From Cylicocyclus nassatus (lineage: Eukaryota; Nematoda; Chromadorea; Rhabditida; Strongylidae), in NCBI GenBank assembly GCA_958299035.1, contig CATQJL010000112.1, positions 18,141,361-18,205,360 on the forward strand: a stretch of DNA of 64,000 nt, written 5' to 3'. Below are positions 46,254-56,776 of this stretch, in pieces. A program made the position numbers and the translations under genes. How positions within the stretch are numbered: position 1 is the first letter of the stretch; each line of letters starts with the position of its first letter. Under the pieces are notes generated by a model that was not told the origin of the DNA, did no database searches, and saw only the letters and a program-made list of their open reading frames with translations.

Positions 46254-47731
46254 ACTAGACGCCCAATCGGTATGAACTTAATGACCTCTCCATAATCCTT
46301 TTCTAACCTTTCCAGTTGTAAACTGAAATTCATCTAGACGAATATTCATGGATGTACAATGAGCGCTTTATTTTTACCAAATTAAGGTTCAATGGAGGGT
46401 GTCCGGTGTCAATATCAGTTTTCATGACAACAAATTTTTTTCGCAGTTTGCAGGTTACTAAATGAACAGGCTAGATAATTTCTACGATACTTCATCCCAT
46501 GTTCCACCACCAGTATAAATGTTGTGCGCATCCAAATTACCACATATTCTTTATTTTCTGAAAGTATCGATATAATTATGAAAATACGTATACTTTAATT
46601 TACGTGCCTCTACATAAATGGGAAATAATTTTATTTGATAGAAGAAAGTGCTATTCTGAAGTCCTCTTTTTATTTTCGCATTGGGATAGATAGTCCCGCT
46701 TGCATGCGTCATCTCTTCGTAACTTCAAATTGCGAAAATCTGTTCGACAGGTGCTTTTCAATCGTTTAACACCGTCAACATCATGCAGCATTTCAACATT
46801 CAACGAACTCTAAGGCTAAGCCTCCAAAGTAGCTCTTTGGTACTGCCCCCCCCCCCCCCCCTTATTGTCGCTAAATCTCGAAAACGCGGCACTCAACGTG
46901 GAGGATGCCGCTTTGGAACTTAACGGGATTTAGATTTGTTGACCTGTAGATCTGTAGTAAACCCCAAGGTGTATCAATGAAAAAAAGTACGATTATAACA
47001 TGTGCGACTAAAGTACCTTGCTGCTTATTGCCATAGAATCTGTAAGCGCATGCATCATGAAACCTATTGGTTATCGCAGATAACCCGCACTTACACTGCG
47101 CTAAACAACGATCGACTGTGGATTTAGCAAAGACCATAAGATAGGTGGGGCAGAGCGATCAGTCAAACATAGAGAAGTTGTATGCGGATTGTCTTGCGTT
47201 GCCTCGCCCGTAGTGAGCTAAATATGAACGCACATCCTTTCATTCAACACACAGGGCATGAAAGCAAAATTAAAAAACGGTTAAAATGAGCTTAGCCACC
47301 GTAATTGTTCGCCTGTTCATCGTGACTACCGTACTCCGCAGCCACTCCTGACTGTCTCATTATGTCTCGCGACCACTTGCGACAGCGTTATTACGCCGCG
47401 CCATGATTTTAAGATCTTTGAAGCGGAACCATCTCGATCAACCTTGGACTCAACAATTTTAACCTTGCTAACTAGATCCAATGGAAAATTGTTTTTACTA
47501 TGCGCATGATCTATAATAGACCAGAACCAAGGATATAACCTTCAATACCAGTCAAGCGCATGTGCTCACACTAGGCTGAAAAATATTGTAGCATTGCTGA
47601 AAAATATTGTAGCATATCAACAAGGTCGCGTGCACGACTCACGACATGCTACATAATTGTAAATCATTAACTCAAATGTCCGACTCGTTCAGGCTCGTAT
47701 CTGACCATGAAGTTTGGGGAAAGTAGTGCGG
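46254..47731. other. no gene recognised; poly-C tract
   Basis: A C run lies at about 46846-46861. Otherwise AT-rich without supportable exons. Confidence 0.35.
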
Positions 47732-48058
47732 CTAACAATTAGCGGAAAAATTTTCCTCTATTTCTTCGAAAAAGCAAAGGGATATCTGAGGCCAAACTTG
47801 AACTATCATCAGGTAGCGTACATCGTTTCCCACTTCAATGTAGATGATTGGGAGTGTCATGTCCTCAAGTAAGTCGCCGTTGCAGTTATAGACGTGGTTC
47901 ACGGAAAGTCGTGCCCACTGAGCAAGCGCGGCAACAGCGGAATCGTCTTCTGGCGTTTGTCCTAGCCAATACATCATTGTTCCAAATCCTTCCAAAAGTC
48001 TTTCATTCACCAGCAAATGCCAATTTCTGTCTTCGAGTATACTTCTCAGAGCTACTTG
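47732..48058 (-). CDS. gene C: terminal exon of unknown protein
   Basis: Minus-strand exon beginning after an AATGCAG acceptor (at 48059-48061) and ending at a TAG at 47732-47734, 108 codons plus stop. It reads NERLLEGFGTMMYWLG, PEDDSAVAALAQWARLS, and YIEVGNDVRYLMIVQVWPQI near the end. Balanced composition and the canonical acceptor make it likely coding. Upstream exons are uncertain. An open stretch at 48471-48193 (EVVMRRIHPFRSILSIMALL) may belong to it, but I could not find a phase-compatible donor. Family not recognised. Confidence 0.55.
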   Translation of the reverse strand, partial: QVALRSILEDRNWHLLVNERLLEGFGTMMYWLGQTPEDDSAVAALAQWARLSVNHVYNCNGDLLEDMTLPIIYIEVGNDVRYLMIVQVWPQISLCFFEEIEENFSANC

Positions 48059-48192
48059 CTGCATTCACATGTACGTCTTTACAAAGATAAAGAGTAAAGG
48101 TGTTAAGATTTTCTTAAGCCGGCAACATTTTCAATCTACTCTTTTGCATTTAACAGGCAACTCTTTCATTCCGCTACATGCAAGGCCCACAT

Positions 48193-48471
48193 TCACTTAA
48201 GACTCAAGACATAGACATAAGAACAATTTGATAGGGCAATCCGAGATGTGTAAGGGGTATCAAAATTGAGGGTTCTGGCTTTGTACGTCAGCATCTGTTT
48301 TTTCATAAATTTTAAGATCGAAAACGAAGTGCTTTTATCAAGCAACTTTGCTTTGTGTAACAGTGCCATTATGCTTAAGATGCTGCGGAAAGGATGAATT
48401 CTGCGCATGACTACTTCTACTTTGACAAAATTAAAAGTACAACAGTTGTTAACATCTATAGTTCTTAGCAT
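48193..48471 (-). CDS. possible upstream exon of gene C
   Basis: A 92-codon open stretch with SILSIMALLHKAKLLDKSTS and KFMKKQMLTYKARTLNFD. It lies 130 bp upstream of the gene C exon on the same strand. No donor in the needed phase was found, so the link is speculative. Confidence 0.25.
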   Translation of the reverse strand: MLRTIDVNNCCTFNFVKVEVVMRRIHPFRSILSIMALLHKAKLLDKSTSFSILKFMKKQMLTYKARTLNFDTPYTSRIALSNCSYVYVLSLK

Positions 48472-49173
48472 GTAGAAAGAAATTTTGTGCTATTCGTTCA
48501 ACCCCTATAACTCTCATTAAACTCAACCAAATTTCGTAATCTTGCTTCAGTGACCTAAGCTACGTTACTGCGTTATTCCAAAAAATCAGCTTCTGAAGGT
48601 CTATAGATCTCTAAAAAAATCCTTCTAACCTTGCCTCCAGCTTGGGTTAGAAGTTGTCTTGAGAAAGTACCTCAAGATAAATGCACTTTGTTTAATGAAT
48701 ACGGATTACGAGTGATACAGGTACCTTGAGATAGAATTTACCTCAAGGTACTTTTTATTCATCACTAAATAAATTGGGGTAACTTCCCAAGGTAAAATTA
48801 ACTCTGAAAAATACTTTAAAGTACTTTTGTTTTTGAATGAGCGATAAAACTATATGGAGGTAGAGTTTGCTCCAAGGCATCAACGATGAACACATCCTTT
48901 TATATCCATTTTGATTTGAAAAAAAAAAGGAACATTGACATTGTGATAATGTGGCTGTTTTAGATGAACCGTTATATTTGTGCTAAACATAGAAGAGCGC
49001 TAGTATCAATTGAATGCTGGAAAAAAGGCGGAAAAGTCATGTTATTTAGGATATTCTCTACGCTAAACTCACAAAGAGAACTGTAAGATAAATGTGAATC
49101 ATTGCTGAAAATGATTATTTTGTTGAACGCTTTGAACGAATGTTTTATTTTTGTGAAAAAGCTTGACAGCTCT
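48472..49173. other. no gene recognised
   Basis: Contains repeated ACCTCAAGGTACTTT / AAAGTACCTCAAG words between 48650 and 48830 that form short inverted repeats. No gene supported. Confidence 0.35.
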
Positions 49174-49603
49174 TGAAGGCAGCGTCCGTGCAAAATTTCG
49201 CCTCTCATGCTTCTGCCATTCTGGAGCCTTTCCGTGGCCCTGACTACAGCTGTAAAGTCCAAAATGTCCAGAACACTCAAAAAACCCGATTTCTGAGGAC
49301 CCTATTTTGAGGGCGCGGACGAGTTTCGGGTTCTTTATCTCCTCAACTGGCCACCGAGGAGGAGCTGCAGTTGCATGGGTACAGTTGCAATCTGTGATCG
49401 ATCGATGCGTGAGCACACGTCCTCAGGGGGAGGTTTGTGATACGAAGGGGCGGTTTGTGATACGTATCACAGGCCCGTATCTCCTTTTAGAAGCCACGTC
49501 AGAGGATCGGGCCAAGCCCAACGCAAATCGGATATTCATGGGCACCTCTCTACAGCTATGTGCTCATCTGTGTGGATGGATCTTGCCCGGACGCTGCCTT
49601 TAA
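49174..49603. mobile_element. inverted-repeat MITE, AAGGCAGCGTCCG ends
   Basis: A 430-bp element with ends AAGGCAGCGTCCG and CGGACGCTGCCTT. TA follows the right end and TG precedes the left, consistent with a mutated TA duplication. Interior resembles 31216-31657 (AAAATTTCG, CATGGC words). Confidence 0.65.
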
Positions 49604-50741
49604 GTCATCTTAAATATGGTCGCATACTTTACGGAAAATGGTTTAAAAAAATTAGACAGAATCAAAAAGGGGCTGATAAACTTCCTCATAGAAATAATGA
49701 ACATTTTCTAAACTAAAGCATGTATTGAACTTGAGAATTGATTCAATAGATAACGAAAAAATACTATTTTTTCTGAATATGAGATGCCAATGGCATGCTG
49801 AAATTGACTGAACGAACACGGAACAAATGTGCAACATAGTCATGAGTACTATGCCCATAAACATATCATGCGAAATTGACACGTTTGGAGATATTGATTT
49901 GTCACCTTATATGTACCGTGAACATGCAGAAATGCTCAATAACTCAAAAAGAGTTGGGCCAAACTGCGCGGCGTGAGCGGCTACGCGACATACGCAGCGA
50001 TTCTTCATATGTTTATGTACCTGAGCTACGACGCGTACGCCGCGCAGTCTGGCCCGACCCAAACTGGATACAGCCTTCGTATTTCAAACGACCTTTTGAA
50101 ATTGCTGGGTAAACCCGAACTCTAAACACACTTGAAAAGAAGAATGGGCTTGCATTATGAAAACCGTTTGATGCCCGCTCACTTCTCTTCGAGATCAAGC
50201 AGATCAACTATAGCAAGTGCCTTAGACGACTGTCATATAGTTCTAAACACTGCAGTGCGAGTGCGCTTTCCGCTTTCCGAAGGTTTCGTGATTTTACTGG
50301 TGTGGCAGACGAACAAAAAACGTTATCTGAGAACTTCGCGGCAGACAGTCTACAATGCTTGATAGCTCAAAATTCGTAGTTTTCAGTTAATTACAACGCT
50401 TCTCGTTTAGTAAGAAGTGTTTCCAGTCAAAGTGTGCTGCTCAGATAAACTATAAGCATTTCGAAGAGTATTATATCTTTATTTGAAGAGTATCATTTCC
50501 CTAATTTTGTTATCTGCCGAGCAGCTCACGCCAAGTCATGGGCATTTTCTGGAACGCATAATCGCAAAATTTAGTCATTAGTATCAAGGTCCCTCCTGCG
50601 CAGAGAATACAACAGTTCAGCCCAAGTGAATCAGACAGATGACTGGAATCAGCATGCAATGTCCTCAGCATAATATAGAATTTATGCCGGAAAGCTCGAC
50701 CAAGCAACTTTCTCATAAGCAACACGACGCGTTTTAAATTG
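49604..50741. other. no gene recognised; short inverted repeat
   Basis: 49952-50065 contains an imperfect inverted pair (GGGCCAAACTGCGCGGCG against CGCCGCGCAGTCTGGCCCG) of about 110 bp, likely a small foldback element. The rest is unassigned. Confidence 0.4.
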
Positions 50742-51458
50742 GGATCCACTCACGTCGTCTTAGCAAGAAAAACTAGCGCAGACCTCCCCTAGTCTCGTGA
50801 GCACTTTGTTTGCGGAAGTTTGCCTTTTAGTGAGAATATCGAAGCCGAGATTGCCAAGGAGGGCCAACGACGTTACCACCTACAGCTGCACAGCGCGTAC
50901 GCGGCACACATATGCGCAGATCAAGCACCGCCGCTCACCGTCAAAATTGCGTGAAACTTTTGCGAACTTCCGTACTGGTCTCAATTTTGATTTGTTTATT
51001 TTTTACTCCAATTTATTCTCAAGGAGCATAAAAAATAAATACAAGCAATTAAGCACACAAGAAGCCTGTAGCACAAACTAATAATACAAACTAAGCATGA
51101 CGCAAGTCTGTTTTAAACATGACATTAGTCTGTCCCAGAATAGGGTATATGTAGGCTATAAATGAATAGCCCTAAACACTAAGATTTGAACTTGGCATAG
51201 AAAACAGACAGACTCAATGAAAGCGAAGTATCTAAAGTTTTTCCATCTCTAAAATCAAGATTGTCATCCTTTTTGGAATGTAAATGAGTTGAATGGATAG
51301 AAGCTAGCTGAAGTGACCTTAACGTAGATAATTCTAAAGGTGAGCAAGGTTTTGAATGGATTGCAAAAAGTAAAGCTCCTTAGCGCAATTAGAGAACGTA
51401 CTATAAGAAGTGTTTTGAGGCGCCAATGATGGAACTGATTGCGGGGAGGAGAGGATTA

Positions 51459-51809
51459 AAGGCACCGTCCACTTTAAGTTGAAAGTCTTGAGTTTTTGGT
51501 AGCACGTGATAGTAGGGCTCCCCATCAAGCCAATGCCCAGTGCGGCTCGTAATGTCGCTTTGGCAGCGAGAAAGTAGCTCCGGAGTAAGAAGATGCATGG
51601 TCTCCAGACGGCATCACCCCCCTATCCATGCCCACCCATCCGTGCGCGCCCATCCAATCTCTGTTCCGGAAAGCCGGCCTGTGGGTTTCTCCGAAACGGG
51701 GATTGTAGGGGTTTACGCGGATTCTCGCCTTCATATTCGGAATCAGGGACATGAGAAGGTTTTGAAAAGACAAAAACCTGGAAGTCAAAATGGGGTGGAC
51801 GGTGCCTTT
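51459..51809. mobile_element. inverted-repeat MITE, AAGGCACCGTCCAC ends
   Basis: A 351-bp element with ends AAGGCACCGTCCACTTTAAG and GGGGTGGACGGTGCCTT, probably TA-flanked. Termini resemble the AAGGCAGCGTCC family at 49174 and 30292. Nested in the long inverted-repeat element. Confidence 0.65.
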
Positions 51810-52179
51810 TAGGATAAAGTTTCTATCGAATAAGATAAGCTGGTTTGATCGTTTGATCGTTAATGAAAGTATAGACCTACAAAACACAGTTGTCCGCACC
51901 TCGCTTTGAATACCAGCGCGCGAAACGGCTAGAGGCATAGGGCCTCACGCGATAAAAGCTATTTAGAGGCGATAATGAGCGCGCGCCATCTATATATGTA
52001 TTTTTATGAACTTCCAAAAACACTTTTGGCTAAAACATGCTGTGCAAGGCTGAAAACAATAAATTTTGCCCGGAAAATTCTTGAGCGAGTAAGACCGCTT
52101 ATAGCGCTTCGCGACAACCGCTCGCTCATGCTGGTGTTTAAAGCTCGACGAGGGCAGTTATTTTACAACGCTTGTACAA

Positions 52180-52440
52180 TGTTAGTACAGCAAAAAGAAA
52201 TGCGAACCTTGCTTCGAGTTTGAAATTTTCTTCATAACAATAATGAGCGAGGAGCAAAAATGAGACGAGAATGGACAAAATATGCTACGAAAACCTTTGA
52301 AAAAGTCAAATGCTATTTTGCGCGGCTCAAAACCGCATGCGGGCTGTTGCAGCGCATACAGCACAGCTTCAGCTCAGTCTCAGTATAGTTCAAGAACTGC
52401 GCTGGAACTGTTCTTGAACTTCCGGATCAGTATGAACCCA
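52180..52440. mobile_element. fragment of CTGGGTCCATACTG foldback family
   Basis: The right end GGATCAGTATGAACCCA and inner words TTGCAGCGCATACAGCACAG and CTTGCTTCGAGTTTGAA match the right half of 21843-22684. Left end absent. Confidence 0.55.
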
Positions 52441-54410
52441 TCCTTGTCTGATGCTGTTGAGGAAGGAGGTCGATAAACTGCTATAAATCATAGGTGATGG
52501 AGAAAAGATAGAGTGTAAGTCCGGTCAGAAAACGGTAAAATCGAGTTTGTTACCTGGGCTGCAGAATCTATCCTGACAAAGCAGCAGAGTCACGCTCTCT
52601 TATTTCAACTGATCGAATCATGTACAGGGTAAGGTAAGCTAATGACATGTTTAGAATCAGAAATTAGAATGCAAACAATATTCAGTAATCCAAAGAAAGT
52701 CAGAGGAATATATGCGCAAAAAACCTGAAAGAGGATCAATTTGTTCAGATCGTTAATCAAATAAAAAGCTATTAAGTTATTCTCTGGATATCGGCCTGTT
52801 TATGGATGGGTCCTCCTAAATGGTTCGCTTCGGCAAATTAGGAACATGCTCTCCACAGTAGACTACTCACGTTTTTCTGTCCCTTTCTTATTTCTCTCCC
52901 GCGCCTCCCAACGAAACTCAGAATTATGTTCCCTTTCTAGAACTCATACTCGTCTTTTTGAAAATATGAGGCACTGCTAAGTGAGTAGTCGATATGAATC
53001 AGAAAGGGAGCGCCCTGTAGAAACGCGGGGATGGACAACTTCTTCTAGTCGTAGTCTATAATCAGAAGGTCTACCCAAACGGTCTTCAGCATTTGTGCAA
53101 CATCCTCAAGATGTTGCACATCTTGTTCCTCAATCTTCCTTAAGTGCTGCTTCCTTTCCACCAAGGATATCTCAGAGAGCTTTTTGGAAGACGAGAACTT
53201 ACTCCCTTCTCGCTTTTCCGTCTTTGGGAAACCTCTTCTTTAGATTTTAAACTAGAATTTTTATAATCAGTATCCTTTTCAAATTTGCTGTATGCTTTCG
53301 CTTATGAAAAATCGTAATTTTCGTCAATTTTCTGGAACGAGCTCTATATTAGGATATTCTTGTTGGCAAGGCAATCTCAAAACTACTTTCTTATTTGCCG
53401 GACGATTTTATGATAAGAGTTATAAGGCCATTTTTCTCCAGCGCAGATGGCGCGCTCATTAATGCTCATTCACTTCAGCTAGCTTCTATCCATTCAACTC
53501 ATTTACATTCCAAAAAGGATGACAATCTTGATTTTAGAGATGGAAAAACTTTAGATACTTCGCTTTCATTGAGTCTGTCTGTTTTCTATGCCAAGTTCAA
53601 ATCTTAGTGTTTTAGGGCTATTCATTTATGACCTACATATACCCTATTCTTGGACAGACTAGTGTCATGTTTAACACAGACTTGCGTCATGCTTAGTTTG
53701 TATTATTAGTTTGTGCTACAGGCTTCTTGTGTGCTTAATTGCTTGTATTTATTTTTTATGCTCCTTGAGAATAAATTGGAGTAGAAAATAAAAACAAATT
53801 AAAATTGAGACCAGTACGGAAGTTCGCAAAAGTTTCACGCAATTTTGACGGTGAGCGGCGGTGCTTGATCTGCGCATATGTGTGCCGCGTACGCGCTGTG
53901 CAGCTGTAGGTGGTAACGTCGTTGGCTCTCCTTGACAATCTCGGCCTCGACATTCTCACTAAAAGGCAAACTTTCGCAAACAAAATGCTCCCGAGGCTAG
54001 GGAAGGTCTGCGCTAGTTTTTCTTGCTAAGACGACATGAGTGCATCTCAAATCAGGCCAACGGTCTTTTAACCAGAGCAGCTGTCCAAAATAAATTCTTT
54101 TCCATTGGACAAATGCTACCACCGTAGATTACACAACAACTAGTGTCAGTATTTTCGAAACTTGAAACATAAAGGAAAATTGGAAACATGTTTATGGAAC
54201 ACACTTGTAATTACGACAAATCTTTATCAGCATTTGTTATAAACTTCTATAATTTCAACAAAAGCAGAACAGTCTCTTCTAAAATCCTTATCTCCACAAA
54301 ATAGCATCAATTGTCATTAACAATACGTAGACTACAAAGAATTCTAAATTGAACCCATTGCTCGACTTTTTTGGAAAGCTCGTACTCAAAAGGAAATATA
54401 TGCTTGTACA

Positions 54411-54719
54411 AGGGCAGACCGAGACGGAGGGGCCCCCAGGAATGGGTCCAAGTTTTGGAAAGTTACTCACTTGAGTTGAAAAGTGCAAATAATTTCTTTA
54501 TAGTTTTGAAAAACTAAAATAAATTTGAAGGCTTTTTTAAAATTCAATTTAGCTGTGTAAGAAAATTTTCCAAGGGCATGGCTGCAGCCACGCCCCCCTT
54601 TTCCATGGACAGGCAAAAAATTCGAAAAGCACTTCCAAAAATTTTGTGATGCGTGCCTATGCACCCCACCCGAAAAAAATTCGTCTCCCCCCCCCCCCCC
54701 GAACGGATCCTGGGGCTGA
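54411..54719 (+). mobile_element. hAT-type MITE, diverged copy
   Basis: A 309-bp relative of 41179-41554, sharing GGAATGGGTC, AAAATTCAATTTAGC, GCCACGCCCCCC and the terminal poly-C/GGATCCTGGG region. The flanks are CTTGTACA (54403-54410) and CTTGTACG (54720-54727), an 8-bp duplication with one mismatch. Confidence 0.7.
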
Positions 54720-54727
54720 CTTGTACG

Positions 54728-55406
54728 TACTTAAAAGCAAACTGCAACATGAAAGGTAAACTTTTCAAACACCAGCATGACCTTCATCACACTTGTCATA
54801 AAACGCTGATCTTATTGACAACTTCCCTTCCACTTGCACCTTGATTTTGGATACACTTGTCAAGGATTCGTACTCAGTCAAGACAATTAACACTAAAAGC
54901 TTCTTCTCACATCCCTCACATCGTCAACAAAGAAAGGATGAGATATCTCTAGTTGTTCATATAGCTTTCCAAAGCCCCATCCTCTGCGTATTTCCTAAGA
55001 CCTAATCAATTAGGTAAGGAAGCTCTTAGCTCCTTCAAAACTCCAATTCCCCTAACTAAGGTTCCTAAGCGCTTTAAGGTGTTAAAGAAATCGCTACCTA
55101 GTACTTGATCAAAATTGAGCCTACCGTATTCCAGTTTGCCACCCGAGCTTTGAGAGCAGGCCTAGTGCATGTAGCGACTCTAACCGAACGCAATTCGAAG
55201 CTCCTGGTCAACAGAAATTGGTACAGGTCAAAAATTCCCATTTCAGTTGGGACTTTTTGACTCGATTTTCTTGGAACATTCTCAAACGGTTTCCAAGCAA
55301 ATTAGAATTGCAGGTAGTGTCCTCGAAAATGATTTTCATTATATTCATTGAAGAAGATTTGGCATTTGCTAAATTTCTAACATGCGGCAACCACTTTTGA
55401 AAGCCA
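54728..55406. other. no gene recognised
   Basis: No exon or repeat end supported. Confidence 0.35.
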
Positions 55407-55574
55407 ATTTGACGCCACAGACTACATCTTCGTAGGAGGCGATCTCGATGGGCACGTTGCACACGATGGATTCAAGCGATACCATGGCGGAAATGGATAC
55501 GGTCAGAGGAATGAGGATGGAGAACGCATCCTGGAAACTGCAGAAGCACACGACTTGGCTATAGCGACCACTTT
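55407..55574 (+). pseudogene. RTE-like endonuclease fragment (first unit)
   Basis: 168 bp nearly identical to 56223-56390: it encodes the endonuclease region with DYIFVGGD in one frame and CHGGNGYGQRNEDGERI-like residues. It differs by a few substitutions and a short deletion after GGCACGTTG. It stops at the same base (…GCGACCACTTT) as the second copy, which starts immediately afterwards. Confidence 0.75.
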
Positions 55575-56390
55575 AGCCGGCAAAGTCCCATCGTCACCTC
55601 GCCGCGGTGCCGGCTGGTAAGGGGGATCAACCCCGGCAAACGACGAAGGCATTGCCCCGTCAGGCGGAGCGACGCGCCGGGGACTGTACGAATCAGTCGT
55701 GTCACATGCATCGGACTATTAAGGATTTTCGTCAAGCTGCTAGGGCGACCCCCGGAGGCGACGCGCGTCCTTGCCCGCATGGCGCGAATAGTGAGCTAGG
55801 GCTACCTGCCCCCGGACGAGGCAGGCCAAAGAAGCGAGTCCAGGAAATCCGACTAGCGACGATCAACATAGGAACGCTGACGAGCCGCAGCCGGGAACTA
55901 TGTGATAGGCTGAAGGAGCGACACATTGACATCGCATGTGTACAGGAAACGAAATGAAAAGGGAGGCAGGCTAAGGACATCGGCGAGGGATATCGCTTAT
56001 ACTACACGGGAGATAGCAGTCGCCAGAATGGAGTCGCGATGGGTAAATACCGCGAATTAGTGACCGAAGTGACGCGCATTCTAGATAGATTGATGACGAT
56101 GAAGATCGAAGCAGACGATGCCACGCTTAAAATAGTCTCGTGTTATGCCCCGCAATCCGCATGTACCGAAGCCGAGAAGGACGTGTTTGGAGGGACTTCG
56201 ACATCCTGCTAAGGACATTTGACGCCACAGACTACATCTTCGTAGGAGGCGATCTTAATGGGCACGTTGGCCATGAACACGATGAATTCAAACGATGCCA
56301 TGGCGGAAATGGATACGGTCAGAGGAATGAGGATGGAGAACGCATCCTGGAAGCCGCAGAAGCACACGACTTGGCTATAGCGACCACTTT
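55575..56390 (+). pseudogene. RTE-clade retrotransposon 5' region and endonuclease, broken
   Basis: GC-rich block, unlike its flanks. After an untranslated-like leader, a frame (55607-55957) gives a basic N-terminal region, then RLATINIGTLTSRSRELCDR and IDIACVQET, the start of an AP-endonuclease of the RTE type. The expected Trp after QETK is a TGA stop. The frame continues as AKDIGEGYRLYYTGDSS. A frameshift near 56150 leads to FVGGDLNGHVG (catalytic Asp-Asn), CHGGNGYGQRNEDGERILEA and HDLAIATTF. The rest of the endonuclease and all reverse transcriptase are missing. Confidence 0.8.
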
Positions 56391-56776
56391 CGCACTATTT
56401 TTGAAAATAGATTTTTGAAAACTTTCACATTTCACTTTCCATAAACTATGATGGGTCATAGTTGTTAACCTCGACCAGCGCATGTTAGACCTTTATCGCC
56501 TGTTTTTCTCCTCAGACTGCAAATAAATTGGAAAAAATGGAATAAGAGTTGTTGGTGTCTTATCATTTACTGAACGATGCTTAAGGCAAAAAGCAAGTGA
56601 AGAGCAGTGGGTTCGGAAAAAACGCAAACAAGATCGTAAAATTTTGTGATCGAATAAGACCTCGTTTTGAAAACTTTCTTGTTCCAGCTGTCGAGCAATA
56701 GCTTCATGCACTAATATTTCAACACACTTCATCCCTACCAAAACATTTGCACATTGAATCTCCCAAGAAAAGATGC
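56391..56776. other. no gene recognised
   Basis: Between the RTE fragment and gene B's last exon. Nothing supported. Confidence 0.35.

Larger units (their letters stand above)
50742..54045. repeat. 3.3-kb element with long terminal inverted repeats
   Basis: Left arm about 50742-51320 and right arm about 53470-54045 are inverted copies of each other (AAGCAATTAAGCACACAAGA against TCTTGTGTGCTTAATTGCTT; TCAAGATTGTCATCC against GGATGACAATCTTGA). Arms are about 575 bp. The middle holds a separate MITE (51459-51809), a fragment of the CTGGGTCCATACTG family (52180-52440) and unassigned sequence (52441-53469). No transposase recognised. Confidence 0.75.
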
